64,000 nucleotides of DNA from Elephas maximus indicus (lineage: Eukaryota; Chordata; Mammalia; Proboscidea; Elephantidae). The position numbers were made by a program, and so were the translations under genes. The notes under the pieces were generated by a model that worked only from the letters and a program-made list of their open reading frames with translations, searched no databases and was not told the DNA's origin. The stretch covers positions 45,757,768 to 45,821,767 of the forward strand of contig NC_064831.1 in NCBI RefSeq assembly GCF_024166365.1, given 5' to 3'. Position 1 is the first letter of the stretch. Each line of letters begins with the position of its first letter. This document shows positions 1-11,940 of this stretch, in pieces.

Positions 1-1170
1 TGTATCTGATAATTCCAAAATTGTATCTTCATTTGGGAAAGATTTTGATTCTTTTGTTTGGGGGGTTGGAGAAGCTGTCACGGTCTGCTTCTTTAAGTGG
101 TTTGATATGGATTGTTGTCTCCGAGCCATCACTGGGAAACTAGTTTTTCCAGAAAATCCGCTAAAAAAAAACAGCAGTCAGATCCCTATCAGAGTTCTCC
201 CTCTGGCTCAGGCTATTCAGATGTTAATGAAGCCGCCTGGGGAGGGTGGGGGAGGGAACAGAGAGATAGGAGAGTAGCACCTCAGAATATAGCCAGAGTT
301 GCTTGTCTTGCTTGGAATGACTATTATATCTGAGATTCCCGCGGGCGCGTCGCCTATGTGTGCTGGCTGTGTGGAGATTGCCCCCAGGGAGTCTGGCCCG
401 CTGGAGTCACGGTCAGATCCTCCGCTTCCAGCCCCACGCCCAGCGTCAAGGCTTCCCTACTGGGACGGTGCACTCTCGACTCCAAAATCAGTCGCTGCCT
501 CCCGGGGACTTCTCGTCCCTCCAGCCGCGTGGCCGTGCCGCCCCCGTGAACCAGGTGGGCCCCCTCCCGGGGTTAGTTCAGATGGGTGGAGTAGCTCCCC
601 GTGCTTGTGCCGCGACCGAGTGTCCCGGCTGGAACGCTGTTCTCCCCGCTCCAATACCAGTCGCTGCCTCCCGGGGACTTCTCCTACCGGCTGCGTCCCA
701 CGCCGCCCGCGCGACCCGGCTGGTCACCTTCCCGGGGTTAGTTCAGGGGGTGGAGCAACTCTCCGTGTTTATGGCGTACCTGCGTGCAGTCCAAATCTCT
801 GTGGGATGGTTCCCCGGCTCGGATGCTGCTCTTTCTGCTCCAAGATCAGTCACTGCCTCCCGGGGACTTCTCCTAAAGGCTGCGTCCCACACCACCCGTG
901 GAACCGGCTGGTCCCCCTCCCGGGGTTAGTTCAGGGGGGTGGAGCAGGTCTCTGTGCTTGTGCCGTACCTGACTGGTACGCTGGCTCCAGGCTCTGGAAA
1001 CAATCGCTGTTTCCCCGTATTAGTTCGTTCTCCGTCTCTAAATCTGTGTTTGTTGTTCAGGGTTCGTAGATTGTTATGTATGTGATCGATTCACTTGTTT
1101 TTCCGTGTCTTTGTTGTAAGAGGGATCCGAGGTAGCGTCTGCCTAGTCCGCCATCTTGGCTCCGCCTCCC
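1..1170 (-). mobile_element. L1 LINE 5' UTR, antisense, cut by window edge
   Basis: Read on the minus strand, the element starts at about 1170 with GGGAGGCGGAGCCAAGATGG, the typical L1 first bases with a YY1-like site (CAAGATGG, plus-strand 1151-1158 region). It continues leftward through a GC-rich promoter and then a less GC-rich part from 330 to 1. Inside the GC-rich part the block containing CTGCCTCCCGGGGACTTCT recurs at 491, 660 and 849, and CCCGGGGTTAGTTCA at 566, 731 and 918, so there are about three tandem monomers of 165-189 bases. ORF1 and ORF2, if present, lie left of the window. The complete 5' end means this copy was not 5'-truncated on insertion. Confidence 0.8.
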
Positions 1171-2356
1171 TGATTTTTAAAAGATCCATTTTTTTTAAAG
1201 AATGGACTACAGTAGGGGCTGGAGGGAGAGTAGGACCAGGAAAACATCAGTACAGGGGAGAAACGAGGTGGCCTTTCGCACATAGCAGGCACTCAATATT
1301 TCTCAACTGCTCTGATAGAGGTGAGAATCATAAGATACTTCTTTCTTGTGCCTGTGATACTTCAGGAGGGTTCAAGGGGGAGATACTGGCTGTTGGCAAA
1401 GTGCCATCTGAAAGTCACTTCCTTGGAACAACAAAAAAAAAAAATTTTGGATTGTTTTCTGACCCTTGGTTATAATCAAGAAACATTAGCATAAAGGCAT
1501 GGAAAAAACACAACAGGGAGCCAGCAGAATGGCCTTCCAGAACACTCTCTGCCATCAATTAGCCATGCAACAGCCCCAGGCAGGACTCTGAAGCTCTTTG
1601 GAGGGAGGGAGGCTGAGCATCCTAGCCATCATGTATGTCCCTAAGGTCCCTCCCAGCTCTAAGCCTCACGAGGCTGTAAGGGCAACAAATGAGGTTTCCT
1701 CATCTGGGTGGCAAATGGACCGATGACTCACAGCGAGGTCTTTGTTGTTGACTTTAATCTTGAGAGAGTCTCTAGTTAAGCAGGAAGCAGGGGTGTTATT
1801 GAAAAAAATGTCCTGTCTTACTATTTCCTTGAGTAACTCTGATGTCTGAGGCACCTCTGGCATAAGGGTACAGTGGCCAGCTGGAAATGCGGGAAATAGA
1901 TGCTCTTGGTCATGTGAGAGCCAGTTATGCAGAGACACTGAGAGATAGGTCACCCACAGCACTCACTGAGGTCTTCCTGGCAGGCTTCTGCCCACATGGA
2001 ATCACACAGCAGACAGGCACCACAGACAGGGCCATCACTTCCTATTGGCAGGCTGTCCCCACAGGATCCACGTCTCTCATACAGCTGACCTGTCCCCCCC
2101 ACAAGGACCTCACTCCCACATGATCCCTGAGGGCAGTGGCTGTCAGTCCTAAAAGCCTGTCAAATCACTTGTGGAGATTAAAAAAAAGAAGATACAGATG
2201 TCTGGGGCCTAGGCTACATTTCATGGCTTAGGACTGGAGTGAAGAAAAGTTTAGAAAGACCACAGCAGCGGAGTTAGGCTTAGATAAGCTTACATGATGG
2301 AGAGAACGTGTAACTCAGGAAGTTGCAGACCAGAGAGGTCCAATCCCCAGCCTAGT
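1171..2356. other. Intergenic, no gene recognised
   Basis: No splice-flanked coding segment or conserved protein was seen. A short stretch near 2130-2220 (ATCACTTGTGGAGATTAA and following) resembles a MER5A-type hAT fossil, but only weakly. The rest looks like unique sequence. Confidence 0.5.
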
Positions 2357-2577
2357 GCAGGGTTTCTCAGCCTTGGCGCTACTGACATTTTGGACCAGAT
2401 AATTCTTTGTTGTGGGGGCCGTCATGTGTATTGTAGGATGTTTAGCAGCATCCTGGCCTCTACCCGCTAGGTGCTAGTAGTAACTTCCAAGTTATGTGGC
2501 CCAAAATGTCTCCAGACATTGCCAGATGTCCTCGGCGGGGGGGAGTGGGTGGAGGGGTTGCCCCCGATTGAGAACCA
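2357..2577. mobile_element. MER20-like hAT DNA-transposon fossil
   Basis: The segment begins GGTTTCTCAGCCTTGGCG and ends with the near-complementary TTGAGAACCAAACG. Between these are the phrases AATTCTTTGTTGTGGGGG, GGATGTTTAGCAGCATCC and TGTCTCCAGACATTGCCA, which I recognise from the short non-autonomous hAT-Charlie repeat MER20 common to placental mammals. The length of about 220 bases matches the family. It has no coding capacity. Confidence 0.75.
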
Positions 2578-4027
2578 AACGTGTAATATCACATAATTAA
2601 TTATCAGCAATACTGAGACTAAAAACCGGCCTCCTGATTCTGGTACTGTTGGTTCCTCCACCTTTGAGTAGGAGCTCTGGTACACAGGGGTGGATCACTC
2701 CCTAAGGAAATACCATAACCCACTTCCTGGTCCTCTGTGCCTAAAACAGAGAGAAGTGTGGACAGCTGGCCTTATCCCTACAAGAGAAGCCAAGCCAAGG
2801 ACAGCCAGCAGCTTGCTTGGTCACATTTGGTCTCCAGTATCTGACTGGAGAGACCATACCTCATCTTTCCTAGGTCGGCCAGACCTCGGCACTCGTTCCT
2901 GGGGTCACTCCCTTGCAGTGGTGATATCCATTCCAAAAATTAAACACACACAGCAAGAAACAGAAATTGCAACCATAGCCATGGATTATATTAATAAATG
3001 CCGAGGTATTTTCATACCTTGCTCAAATGAACATTTAAGTAATGATCTATTTCAGTATGTCTCATTTGCCCCCATAATAGGGCTAGTACATCAAGTTTAA
3101 CTACGATCATATTTAACTAGCTGATTGAGACCTTTTCCTTGTTTTTAATGATAGAACACACAAGAGATAAGTTTATAGCCATACTCAGCTAGGACCTGGC
3201 CACCCTCCTCTGTGGTGGGATCATGCTCTGAGGGCTGGGTAGATGAGCAACAGGAAATAAGAACCAACAGATTCTTCAGTCTCTTGGAAACCAATTTCAT
3301 TATTATGCTTTGACCTGACAGATGGTAGGGCTTTAGATGAATTAACCAACGAAGCTGTGAAAAAAACAAGATCAGTGGCTTTGAAATTTGGTATTCTAGT
3401 TGTCAGGTAGAAAAAGCATGTTCATTTTCAAGAATGCTTTCTTAAATATGCACAAATAACTTTAAAAAATAATAATAATGAAACTGAAACTATTGCCCTG
3501 AGGTAATCTTTAAAGCTTTAACCAAAAATATCCCCTGAAGTTTTCTTAAAACTAAACAATAGTTTAGCTTAACTAGTAAAGAATGTCTGCCTTAATATTT
3601 GCTCATTTAAGCTGATAATGATGCTCTTTCAAGAACTATGTTTATGGGATCAAACGGACAACAGCAACTGGAAAGATCAAATGGAAGGTTAGGGGGCAAC
3701 AAGCCTCTGTTAATGGAGAAGGAACAACACAGAAAAGGAGGGTGAGAATGGTTGCACAAATCAAAGAATATAGTCAATGTCACGGAATTGGACATGTAGA
3801 AACTGTTGAATTGGTGTATGTTTTGATGTGTATATTTACAACAACAACAACAGCAAAATAAATAGAATTTTAAAAATAATTACAGTAAAACAATCCAGTG
3901 TTTAAAAAGGACACATTTCTAAGGGACAAGTCATATATACCTACCTATCTATTTTGATACTTGCCATATATCTTCCATATTTACCTTATTAAAATACAAG
4001 GGAATTTTAGAGGGGTAGACTGTTCAA
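2578..4027. other. Intergenic, mostly unique
   Basis: No gene is supported; the open frames here are short and lack splice or conservation signals. An A-rich tail with (ACA)n at 3838-3855 ends a stretch starting near 3760 that reads like an old LINE or retroposon 3' end, family not identified. Confidence 0.4.
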
Positions 4028-4203
4028 GGACCCCTGGTGGCACAGTGGTTAAAGAGCTTGGCTGCTGACCAAAACATCGGCAGTTTGAATCCACCAGCTG
4101 CTCCTTGGAAACCCTATGGGGCAGGTCTAGTCTGTCCTATACAGTCACTATGAGTCGGAATCGACTTGACAGGCAAAGGGTTTGTTTTTTTGTTTTTGGT
4201 TAG
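4028..4203 (+). mobile_element. AfroSINE
   Basis: This is a complete tRNA-derived SINE. The A box lies in TGGCACAGTGGTTAAAG and the B-box region in CAGTTTGAATCC. The body has CCTTGGAAACCCTATGGGG and the RTE-like end ATGAGTCGGAATCGACTT, followed by a T/G-rich tail. AfroSINEs are confined to Afrotheria, which is the main evidence for the host group. Confidence 0.9.
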
Positions 4204-4609
4204 GCTGCTCAAAGCAAGCAGGCTTTCGATAAGACAGCATTCGATTGTCGTAGAATTACTCTTGGTATGTCTACTTAAAGAAAGAACCTTGTAATAAAAA
4301 CTGAAAAAGGAACTAAAATATTAGTAAGACTTTAAAACAAGTAAAAACACATTGAACTACAAGCTTCTGGCATCATAACAAGGAATACATCCAAACGGTG
4401 TCTTTCAACAGCCACGTGGCAGTCAGGAAAACCAAAGGTGTCTCACAAGAATGGCTTTGTCTGGCACATGGGGGACGAAGGACAGCACAGAAGTGACCAC
4501 AGGTGGATGACAACGGAGTGGCTAAGGGTTAACACTGAAACACAAGCAACTTGCACCTGCTCTCCTAAGGGAAAAGTCAGCACAGCAGACCCACCACTGG
4601 ACCCGGAGC

Positions 4610-4770
4610 TCTAGTTCTAGCTCTGCCACCACCTCTGTGTGGCTTTGGCCAAGTGGCTTAACCTCTCTGGATGTGAATGTCCTTAACTATAAAAGACATA
4701 AAACTAAATGCTCTCAAACTTCCTTCTAGTTTTAATACTCCCTGAGTTGACAAGTCCTCTCCTTCCTTCC
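4610..4770 (+). mobile_element. MIR SINE
   Basis: The MIR core signature is visible: TCTGCCACCACCTCTGTGTG, then GGCCAAGTGGCTTAACCTCT. It is a diverged mammal-wide fossil. Flanking bases 4204-4609 show nothing I can name. Confidence 0.65.
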
Positions 4771-4852
4771 TTGAGACGAATATACAATGCTTGGTCATTC
4801 TTCAGACGTTATCACAATTAATGCATTTCCTGTGCACAAACCTGACCGCCGA

Positions 4853-5073
4853 CTAGGGTTGCCCGATAAAATACAGGACGTCCAGTTAAATTTGCAATTC
4901 AAACGATGAGTATTTTTAACATAATTGTGTCTCAAATATTGCATATTTTGTTAGTGTAAGTATGCCCCAAATACTGCATGGGACATACTAATAGTGAAAA
5001 AAAAAATTTGCTGTTTATCTAAATGCAAATTTAACTTTTTCTTAATTTGGTAAATCTGGCAACCCTGCCTCTG
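4853..5073. mobile_element. Palindromic non-autonomous DNA transposon (MER53-like)
   Basis: The ends are inverted copies: AGGGTTGCCCGATAAAATAC at the left, and TTTGGTAAATCTGGCAACCC at the right, whose complement reads GGGTTGCCAGATTTACC. The interior is also largely self-complementary (GTCCCATGC-type centre around 4975-4990). This structure is typical of the short MER53 family; the name is from memory. Confidence 0.6.
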
Positions 5074-5827
5074 ACCCCACATCAAACGTTCAGTTTTAAG
5101 AGCCAAAAAGTCTGGTTCCATATACTTTAGTGGTGCATGGCTGAGGCACCAAATGAGAGGCCTTCTTTGGGCTCAAGGGTAACACAGACAGAGGCAAAAA
5201 AAAAAAAAAAGCAGGAAAAGAGGAATAAATCTTCCAGCATTCCTCTTGAGCAAGTTAGGCATCTAACTTTACTTGACAGTAGGTAAGACAGGAGTGTTAC
5301 CAGACCTCAGTTGTACGGGAAAGTGAACATGGTGTGCCCACGAGAGTACAGCCTGACCAGACAGTGAGGCCAAGACAAGCTGGGTGCTCACTATTCCACA
5401 CGCCTCATGCGGTGAGCGTAAAGTGAATTAAAAACCTTTATCCCTGCCTCCAACTCAGTGTTCATGCTACTCCCAAGGTAATCAGCTTAAGGGAAACCAG
5501 ATCATAAACTCACATCTCCCGAGCAAGAGGCAGAGCAACAAACATGGCTCCAGCAAAACCTGCACTGGTCATAAAAAGCAAAGGCTGCGGGAGGGAGAAC
5601 CACTCTCTTCAGAAACGCATCTTGTTTTAACAACGGCAAGACAATTTTGCTTCTTAGGAGCTCAGACTTTAAACCTGCAAACCCCGTTTTATTTTTCAGA
5701 AGGAATTAGACCTATTAATTTCTTAGGAGAACATTACACACACACATATGTGTAAGAACAATTCTTTCATATTTTGTAATAAGGCACATTCCAAGACAAG
5801 CTTAAAAAACATCAGAAGGCAGATTCA
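5074..5827. other. Intergenic, unique
   Basis: No gene, repeat family or regulatory element was recognised apart from an A-run at 5197-5211. Confidence 0.4.
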
Positions 5828-7320
5828 GTTTAAAAAATAACATAGATACCATATGATCTAGCAATCCCACTCCTAAGAATATATCCTCGAGAAATAAGAG
5901 TCATCACACAAATAGACAGATGCACACCCATGTTCACTGCAGCACTGTTCACAAAAGCAAAAAGACGGAAACAACCTAGATGCCCATCAACAGATGAATG
6001 GATAAACAAATTGCGGTACCTATACACAATGGAGTATTACACAACGATAAAGAACAGTGGTGAATCTGTGAAGCATCTTATAACATGGATGAATGTGGAG
6101 GGCATTATGCTGAGTAAAATAAGTCATTCACGAAAGGTCAAATATCGTATGTGACCATTACTGTAAGAACTCATGAAAAGGTTTATATACAAAAAGAAGC
6201 AATCTTTGATGGTTATGAGAGAGGGCAAGGGTGGGGATGGAAAAACAATAGATAAATGGCAATTTTGGTGAAGGTTAAGACAGTGCACAATACAGGGGAA
6301 GCCAGCACAGCCTGTACAAGGCAGGGCCATGGTAGCTCTGTAAAACCAAAACCAAACCCAGTGCCATCGAGTCGATTCTGACTCATAGCGACCCTATAGG
6401 ACAGGATAGAACTGCCCCATACAGTTTCCAAGGAGCGCCTGGCGGATTCGAACTGCCGACCCTTTTGTTAGCAGCCGTAGCACTTAACCACTACACCACC
6501 AGGGTTTCCATGGTAGCTCCATAAAAAAAAAAAAATTTTTTTTTATAGACACATCCAAATTCCCCGAGGGACCAAATTGCTGGGCTGAGGGCTGTGGGGA
6601 CCATGGTCTCAGGGAACATCTAGCTCAACTGATATAACAGAGTTCATAAAGAAAATGTTCCACATTCTACTTTGGCAAGTAACACCTGGGGTCTTAAAAG
6701 CCTATGAGTGGCCGCCAGGATACTCCACTGGTCTCACCCCTTCGGGAGCAAGGAAGAATGAAGAAAACTAAAGACACAAGGGAAAGATTAGTCCAAAGGA
6801 CTAATGGACCACAACTACCACAGCCTACACCAGACTGAGTCCTGTATAATTAAATGGTGCTCGGCTACCACCACTGACTGCTCTCACAGGGATCACAAGA
6901 AAGGGTCCCGGACAGAGCTAGAGAAAAATGCAGAACAAAATTCTAAGGAAGAAACACCAGGCTTGCTGGCCTGACAGAGACTGGAGAAACCCTGAGAGTA
7001 TGGCCCCTGAACACCCTTTCAGCTCAGTAATGAGGCCACTCCTGAGGCTTACCCTTCAGCCAAAGATTGAACAGGCCCATGGAACAAAATAAGACTAAAG
7101 GGGAACACCAGCCCTGGGGTGGGGACTATAAAGTAGGAGGGAACAGGAAAGCTGGTAATAGGGAACCCCGGGTTGAGAAGGGAGAGTGTTAACACGTGGT
7201 GGGGTTCTTAACCAATGTCATACAACAACGTATGTACTGACTGATGAGAAACTAGTTTGTTCTGTAAACCTTCACCTAAAGTTCAATAAAAAAATAGGAT
7301 AAAATAAAAATAAATAAAAA
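5828..7320 (+). mobile_element. L1 LINE 3' end, 5'-truncated
   Basis: The left part encodes the end of ORF2 and adjoining sequence, with the characteristic ATATGATCTAGCAATCCCAC, ATGCCCATCAACAGATGAAT and CTTATAACATGGATGAA phrases. The 3' UTR follows and ends at AAGTTCAATAAAAAAATAGG with an A-rich tail. The reading frame is broken. An AfroSINE interrupts it at 6339-6507. Confidence 0.85.
6339..6507 (-). mobile_element. AfroSINE inserted in the L1, with target duplication
   Basis: This is a complete minus-strand AfroSINE (CATCGAGTCGATTCTGACTC at the RTE-like end, CACCACCAGGGTTTCC at the tRNA end). It is bounded by a perfect 12-base direct repeat, CCATGGTAGCTC, at 6327-6338 and 6508-6519. It therefore inserted after the L1. 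Confidence 0.92.
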
Positions 7321-9099
7321 ATAACGTAGAGAGTTAATTACCATATTCCCTAAGCCAATTAATTTAATTCTCACTGGGAAAGCGCTGTGGGAAACCACAC
7401 TCAACTGCAGCAATGCCGTCCTTTCGTCAGTGGCAGGATGGTGGACTATAACAAGATACTGGCAGCTAGTGACTAAGAGAAATTAAATATACGTGCTAGA
7501 AGTTTCCAACGATGAAAATAAACTCCAGGTTTACCCATTAACTTATCGATACATTCAGAGTTTACTGAACACTTATTTTGTCCAAGATTTCTTGCAAGAT
7601 AAGACTCAAAAATAAGCTGAAGTCATGTTCTGCCTCCAAAATGTTAAAATCTAGCCATGGACAAACATATACCTAACAGTTGACAGTCCAAAGCAGTGTG
7701 TAATTAAATGCCGAAATCAGGCTCAGAGTTAGCAATTTCTGTTAAAAACCAGAGAAAGATTAATGACTATACTGCAAGATATTCAGTAAGAAATGAATTT
7801 CTATTTCCTTTAACTTCAAAGAACCTCACTCTCTGCCTCGATCAGCACAAGAGGCCAAAGCACCAGAGACGGGTGCTGCACGGCCCTGTCCAGTCAGCCC
7901 AGGCTGCAAAGCAGAGGGCTCCCTGCTGCCACCAGGAAAAAGACCAAAAAGCCTTCATCTTTGTACTCATTTGACCTTTCCCTCTCCAAGGAGCGTAAGG
8001 CTGTTATCTTGGGGGAAATAAGATGCTAGAAGAAGAAAGGCTTCAGAGACACTGACATATCTGAGGCCATTTCTCTTACAGATAAAGTGAGAAGGACTAG
8101 TGAGAAAAAAAACAGTACGGTGATCCTCATTTCTCAGTCCTCCATTCCCTTTTCATTCATTTATTGAGTGCAATGTGTGAGAAAGCATTCTAAGTGCTAG
8201 GGACACCACACCACAGGGACGAATTCCTGGCCTTCGTGGAGCTTATATTCTAGCATTAGGATATACACAGTACTATCGATCTATCTATCTGTCATCATTC
8301 ATCCATCCACCCACCCACCTATCTATCTGTGTGCTTCTCATGACAGTTAGTGTTCTATTCGGAAGAAAAACAAGGCAAGATAAGGCGGCAAAAAGTAATG
8401 GGAGAGTGATGCTGTTTCAGATAGCCAAGGCCTCTTCAAAGAAATTACTTTTGATCTTAATGAAATAAGTGAAAAAGCCATGCATTTGAGGGAACAGCAT
8501 TCCAGGCAGCGGGAACAGCAAGTGCAAAATCCTGAGGCGAATGCATGCTCAAGGAACTGCAAGAAAGCCATTGTGAGTGGAGCAGAGTAAGCAGAGGGAA
8601 GAGTGACAGAAGGTTAAAACAGAGAGAGCCACACACCACGTGAGGGGTTGGCCATGATGAGGACTGCTTTTCTCCTCTGAGATAACAAGCTACTGGAGAA
8701 TATTGAACAGAGTATGGGTGGCATTACTGATTTAAGTATTAAAAGGCTCAGTCTGGCTGCAGTGTAGAGTGGCCAGAGTGGAAGTAGGGAGGCCCTTTAG
8801 GAGCCTTGCAATAATTACCCAGGTGACAGAGATGGCATGAGCTTTATAAAAGCAATGGGAGTGGTGAGAAATGGTTATGTTCTAGATACATCCTCAAGGT
8901 AGAAGCAATAGGACTTGCTGAGGGATTAGATGAGGGGTATGACAGAAAGAATGGAATGAAGGATGGGTCCAGGACGTTTAGCCTGAGCAAGAGAGAATTT
9001 GCCATTTACTGAGATGGAGAATACAAAGGGAAAAGCAGACTACAGAGGGGAAGATTAAGAGTCCAGTTCCTAGAGATTGCTACTTACTTCAAAATTCCT
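7321..9099. other. Intergenic with L2-like fossil and tetranucleotide repeat
   Basis: No gene is supported. At 8155-8265 the sequence TTCATTTATTGAGTGC ... GGAGCTTATATTCTAGC resembles an L2 LINE 3' end. A (CTAT/ATCC)n microsatellite lies at 8276-8332. The rest is not identified. Confidence 0.45.
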
Positions 9100-9680
9100 G
9101 TATCTGATCTAGAACCAAGGGAGCAGAAATTGCCAAGCTGGTTCTAAATTCATATGGAAACTCACGGGATTCAAAACAGCCACAACGATCTTGAAAAAGA
9201 AGAGCAAATTTGGAGGACTCACACTTCCCAAGTTCAAAATGAACCACAAACCAAGAGCAATCCAGACAGCGTGCTACCAGCACAGGATAAGCACACGGAT
9301 CAAAGGAACAGAACTGAGAGTGCAGAAATACCCTCACATTTACCCTCAACTGAGTCTCGACAAGGGTGCCAAGACAATACAATGCAGGAAAAAACAGCCT
9401 TTTCAACAAAACGGTGAGGGGACAGCTGGATAGCCACATGAATCAGAATAAAGTTGGACTCCTACCTCACACCATATGCAAAAATTAACTCAAAATGGAT
9501 TAAAGACTTAAACGTAGTAGCTAAAGTTACAAAACACCTAGAAAACATAGTGCAAATCTTCTGACTTTGAATTAGGCAATGGCTTCTTAGATATGCCACC
9601 AAAAGCACAAGTAACAAAAGAAAAAAACAGATCAACAGAACCTCATCAAACTTAAAAACTAAGGCATGCCACAGAAAGTT
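9100..9680 (+). mobile_element. Old L1 ORF2 fragment
   Basis: Plus-strand frames read like the part of L1 ORF2 after the reverse transcriptase: FGGLTLPKFK near 9206, then a stretch equivalent to the ACCAATGG...AACAGAACTGAGA region, then the DLN-type end. Frame breaks are frequent, as expected for an ancient copy. Confidence 0.6.
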
Positions 9681-10429
9681 AAAAAAGAAGGAAAAAATAC
9701 GAAGAGGGAGGATACAAGCAGGCAGGCAACATAAATACAGAAAAGAACGGCGCTCAGTCAGGTCCTCTAAGCTTTTTAGTAACAGCCCTTCTTCATTTCT
9801 AATCATCTGCAGAAATCCTGTTTTGCAGACTGCGTTAAGGCTAATATCAGGGTCTTTTCCCACTACAGCAAATTCTTAGGAGAGCTGAAAAGAAGGAACA
9901 GGAGTAGTAGAGCACCAACAAAATAAGTCAGCAATAATAGTATGGCATATGTTCACTCCCTCCCCCACCCTAAAACTTCCACAGTCCAAGTGACAATTCA
10001 TCCAGGAAGGAAGAACAGCTGTTAGCCCGCACCTGGTAAAGAAGAGGCTCCTGCAGCACAAGCTTGGGGGCCACGTGGGCCAGCTGGCCAGCAGGGACCG
10101 ACAGGCGGAGAAGTCAAGGACTCACAGGTTTCCTTCACTTCGGGCCTTACTTTGCTTAATCGGTGGTCTATGGGGACACAGACAAGGCTTTGGCAATAAT
10201 TACTGAAACCTGTCAGCACATCAGCCTACTGTGAGTCCAGACCCAAGGCCTGGCTGCCTGGTAGGGTTTTCTGCAGGACTGACAGGAAAAAGAGCAACTA
10301 CTTCACCCAGCTAGCTTGCCGCCCCGACGTTTACCAACCAACAAAAGTGTAAAGACGTTAAATAATTAAACTGAAAAAAGAAAAAGGAGAAAGAAGGTGA
10401 GCGGTTAGGAAAAACCTGGACCTCCTCCT
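9681..10429. other. Intergenic, unique
   Basis: No gene or repeat was recognised. This stretch leads into the CpG-rich region. Confidence 0.4.
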
Positions 10430-11480
10430 CTCCCACCGGTGACGTTTCCTTACCCCCCAGGGGTCCCTTGCACCTGGATGCCCACCTGGAAGCGATCGCA
10501 GACCCCGCCCGAGCTGGGACTGCGCCCTCGCCCCGGCTGACCCCCCGCCACCCCGGCGGTGGTCACCGCTGGGCTCTGTCCGCTGGCCCGGGAGACGCAA
10601 AGCAACTTTTCTGGAGGGATCAAATCCCCAGGAGCGAAAAGAGGTGACAGCCTCCAGCCCCAAGCCCGCCTCCCTGCCCAGCGCCCCCACCTGGCTCACC
10701 TGGCTCGGCCGCCGTCCAGTGCGCCTCTGTCTCCGGCAGCCGCGTCCCCCGATTTTGGGTAGTTGGCGGGTATTTTCCGTCTGGCCCCACATCACTTCCC
10801 GTAAAGGAGAGCGAGGTGGGGCGGGACCTCCTCTTCCTTCCACCTCCCGCTTCCTCCCGTCACCTCTGGGGGCACCCCGCCGACTCTGGGCCGGGAGAGG
10901 GACCTGGACGGAGGAACAGGAAGCGAGGTACACAGGGGCTTACGTGTGCGTACTTACTAACCCGAGGTGCGCCATTTCACATGGGTTTTAAAGGTATGGT
11001 GAAAAACAGGTGAAGCTGTGCACTACAGATTAGTAAGTACGCACACGTAAGCCCGTGGTACCTCGCTCACGGGTTATCCGCCCCTGAAGGTCCTCTGCCC
11101 GCGCCCTCCTCGCGGGGCAGGCGGCACCTGCCCAGGGACACTCTGCCGAGGAAGCAGCAAAGGACTCCACCTCGGGGTCCTCTTACGAGCCACGAGAGGA
11201 CCCTGTTCGCCACATTTGTCCCAAGCCAGGTCTCCACTGACCTTTTCTGGAAGGCGTGCAAGGTCAGCCGGGGCAGGGATCGGTTTTGAGAACAAGGGGC
11301 GACATTTACAAGGTACTCAGTGACTCTCGCGGAACTCCTCCCCAAAGCCATTTTCTAGGTGTTTTCAGCGCGTCGGGCTGGGGCCAGCACCCTAGTAGCC
11401 AGAGGTGCCAACCGGCCACTGTCCCTCCCGCCCTGCAGCTCCCCACGCGGCTCAGGCTGGGTATGGCCTTCCCCAAGCCG
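10430..11480 (-). promoter_or_regulatory. CpG-rich region, candidate RAB27A upstream promoter
   Basis: The region is GC- and CpG-rich with a GGGGCGGGA Sp1-type site near 10817. On the minus strand a strong splice donor, GCCAG/GTGAGC, ends a possible exon at 10700. In the human locus the next gene on this side is RAB27A, on the minus strand, with non-coding 5' exons. A non-coding first exon here, spliced leftward out of the window, would fit. No RAB27A coding exon is in the window, so this assignment is positional inference only. Confidence 0.4.
10922..11067. repeat. Inverted repeat, 38-39 base arms around a 69-base spacer
   Basis: The left arm (10922-10960) and right arm (11030-11067) are reverse complements. 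There are 25 consecutive matching bases next to the spacer, then a 4-5 base mismatch, then 9 more matches (TACCTCGCT against AGCGAGGTA). It could form a long cruciform or hairpin. Flanks show no convincing direct repeat, so a simple transposon is not supported. Confidence 0.85.
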
Positions 11481-11896
11481 GGGACAGCCACAGGAATAAC
11501 GAAGCAAAATTTTGTCAGGAAAAAATATAATTCTAGGAGGAAGTAACTAACGGGGTCTCTCCTCACACCATCTAACTCGGATTCTAAAACCACTCAATTT
11601 CTAAAACTGTTAGAGCAATTACAGAAGCAAGAGACCTAGAGCCTCCGCACACAGGAGGAACCTGTGAGCCTTTGCTGCCACCCAGCGGCTTCTTTCTCTC
11701 GGTGCCGGCCTTTGTGGGGGGGAGCCTGCAGGCCCCCACCCTCCCAGACCTGTAGCTGTGAAGCAGGTCAGACCACCTGGTTCCCAGCCAGAGGAAGCCA
11801 AGCTCCTCCTCCAGTAGCCCAGAGGTCTGAACACTGACTACTGAGCCCACCTCCTGGCCTCACAGGCAAAGCACCTCTGAACCAAATAATTCCTTC
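11068..11896. other. GC-rich shoulder, no gene
   Basis: Only short overlapping frames are found, with no splice-flanked or recognisable protein. The sequence is moderately GC-rich and continues from the candidate promoter region. Confidence 0.4.
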
Positions 11897-11940
11897 TTAA
11901 AAACAAAGCCAAACCTGTGGCCCTCGGTTGATTCCAATTC
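11897..11940 (-). mobile_element. AfroSINE 3' fragment, split by BovB
   Basis: The text CCAAACCTGTGGCCCTCGG then TTGATTCCAATTCAT is the minus-strand start of an AfroSINE. It stops where the BovB tail begins. Bases resembling the next part of a SINE (ACTCACAGTGACC) reappear at about 15071-15083, beyond the BovB. Confidence 0.6.

Noticed and set aside
491-935. Regularly spaced repeats resembling a CRISPR array
   Set aside because: The spacing is 165-189 bases, the intervening sequences are themselves repeated, and the DNA is mammalian.
299-1069. Long open frames (up to 256 codons) with repeated peptide blocks
   Set aside because: They lie in the antisense L1 5' UTR; the repetition comes from the tandem promoter monomers and there is no matching protein family.
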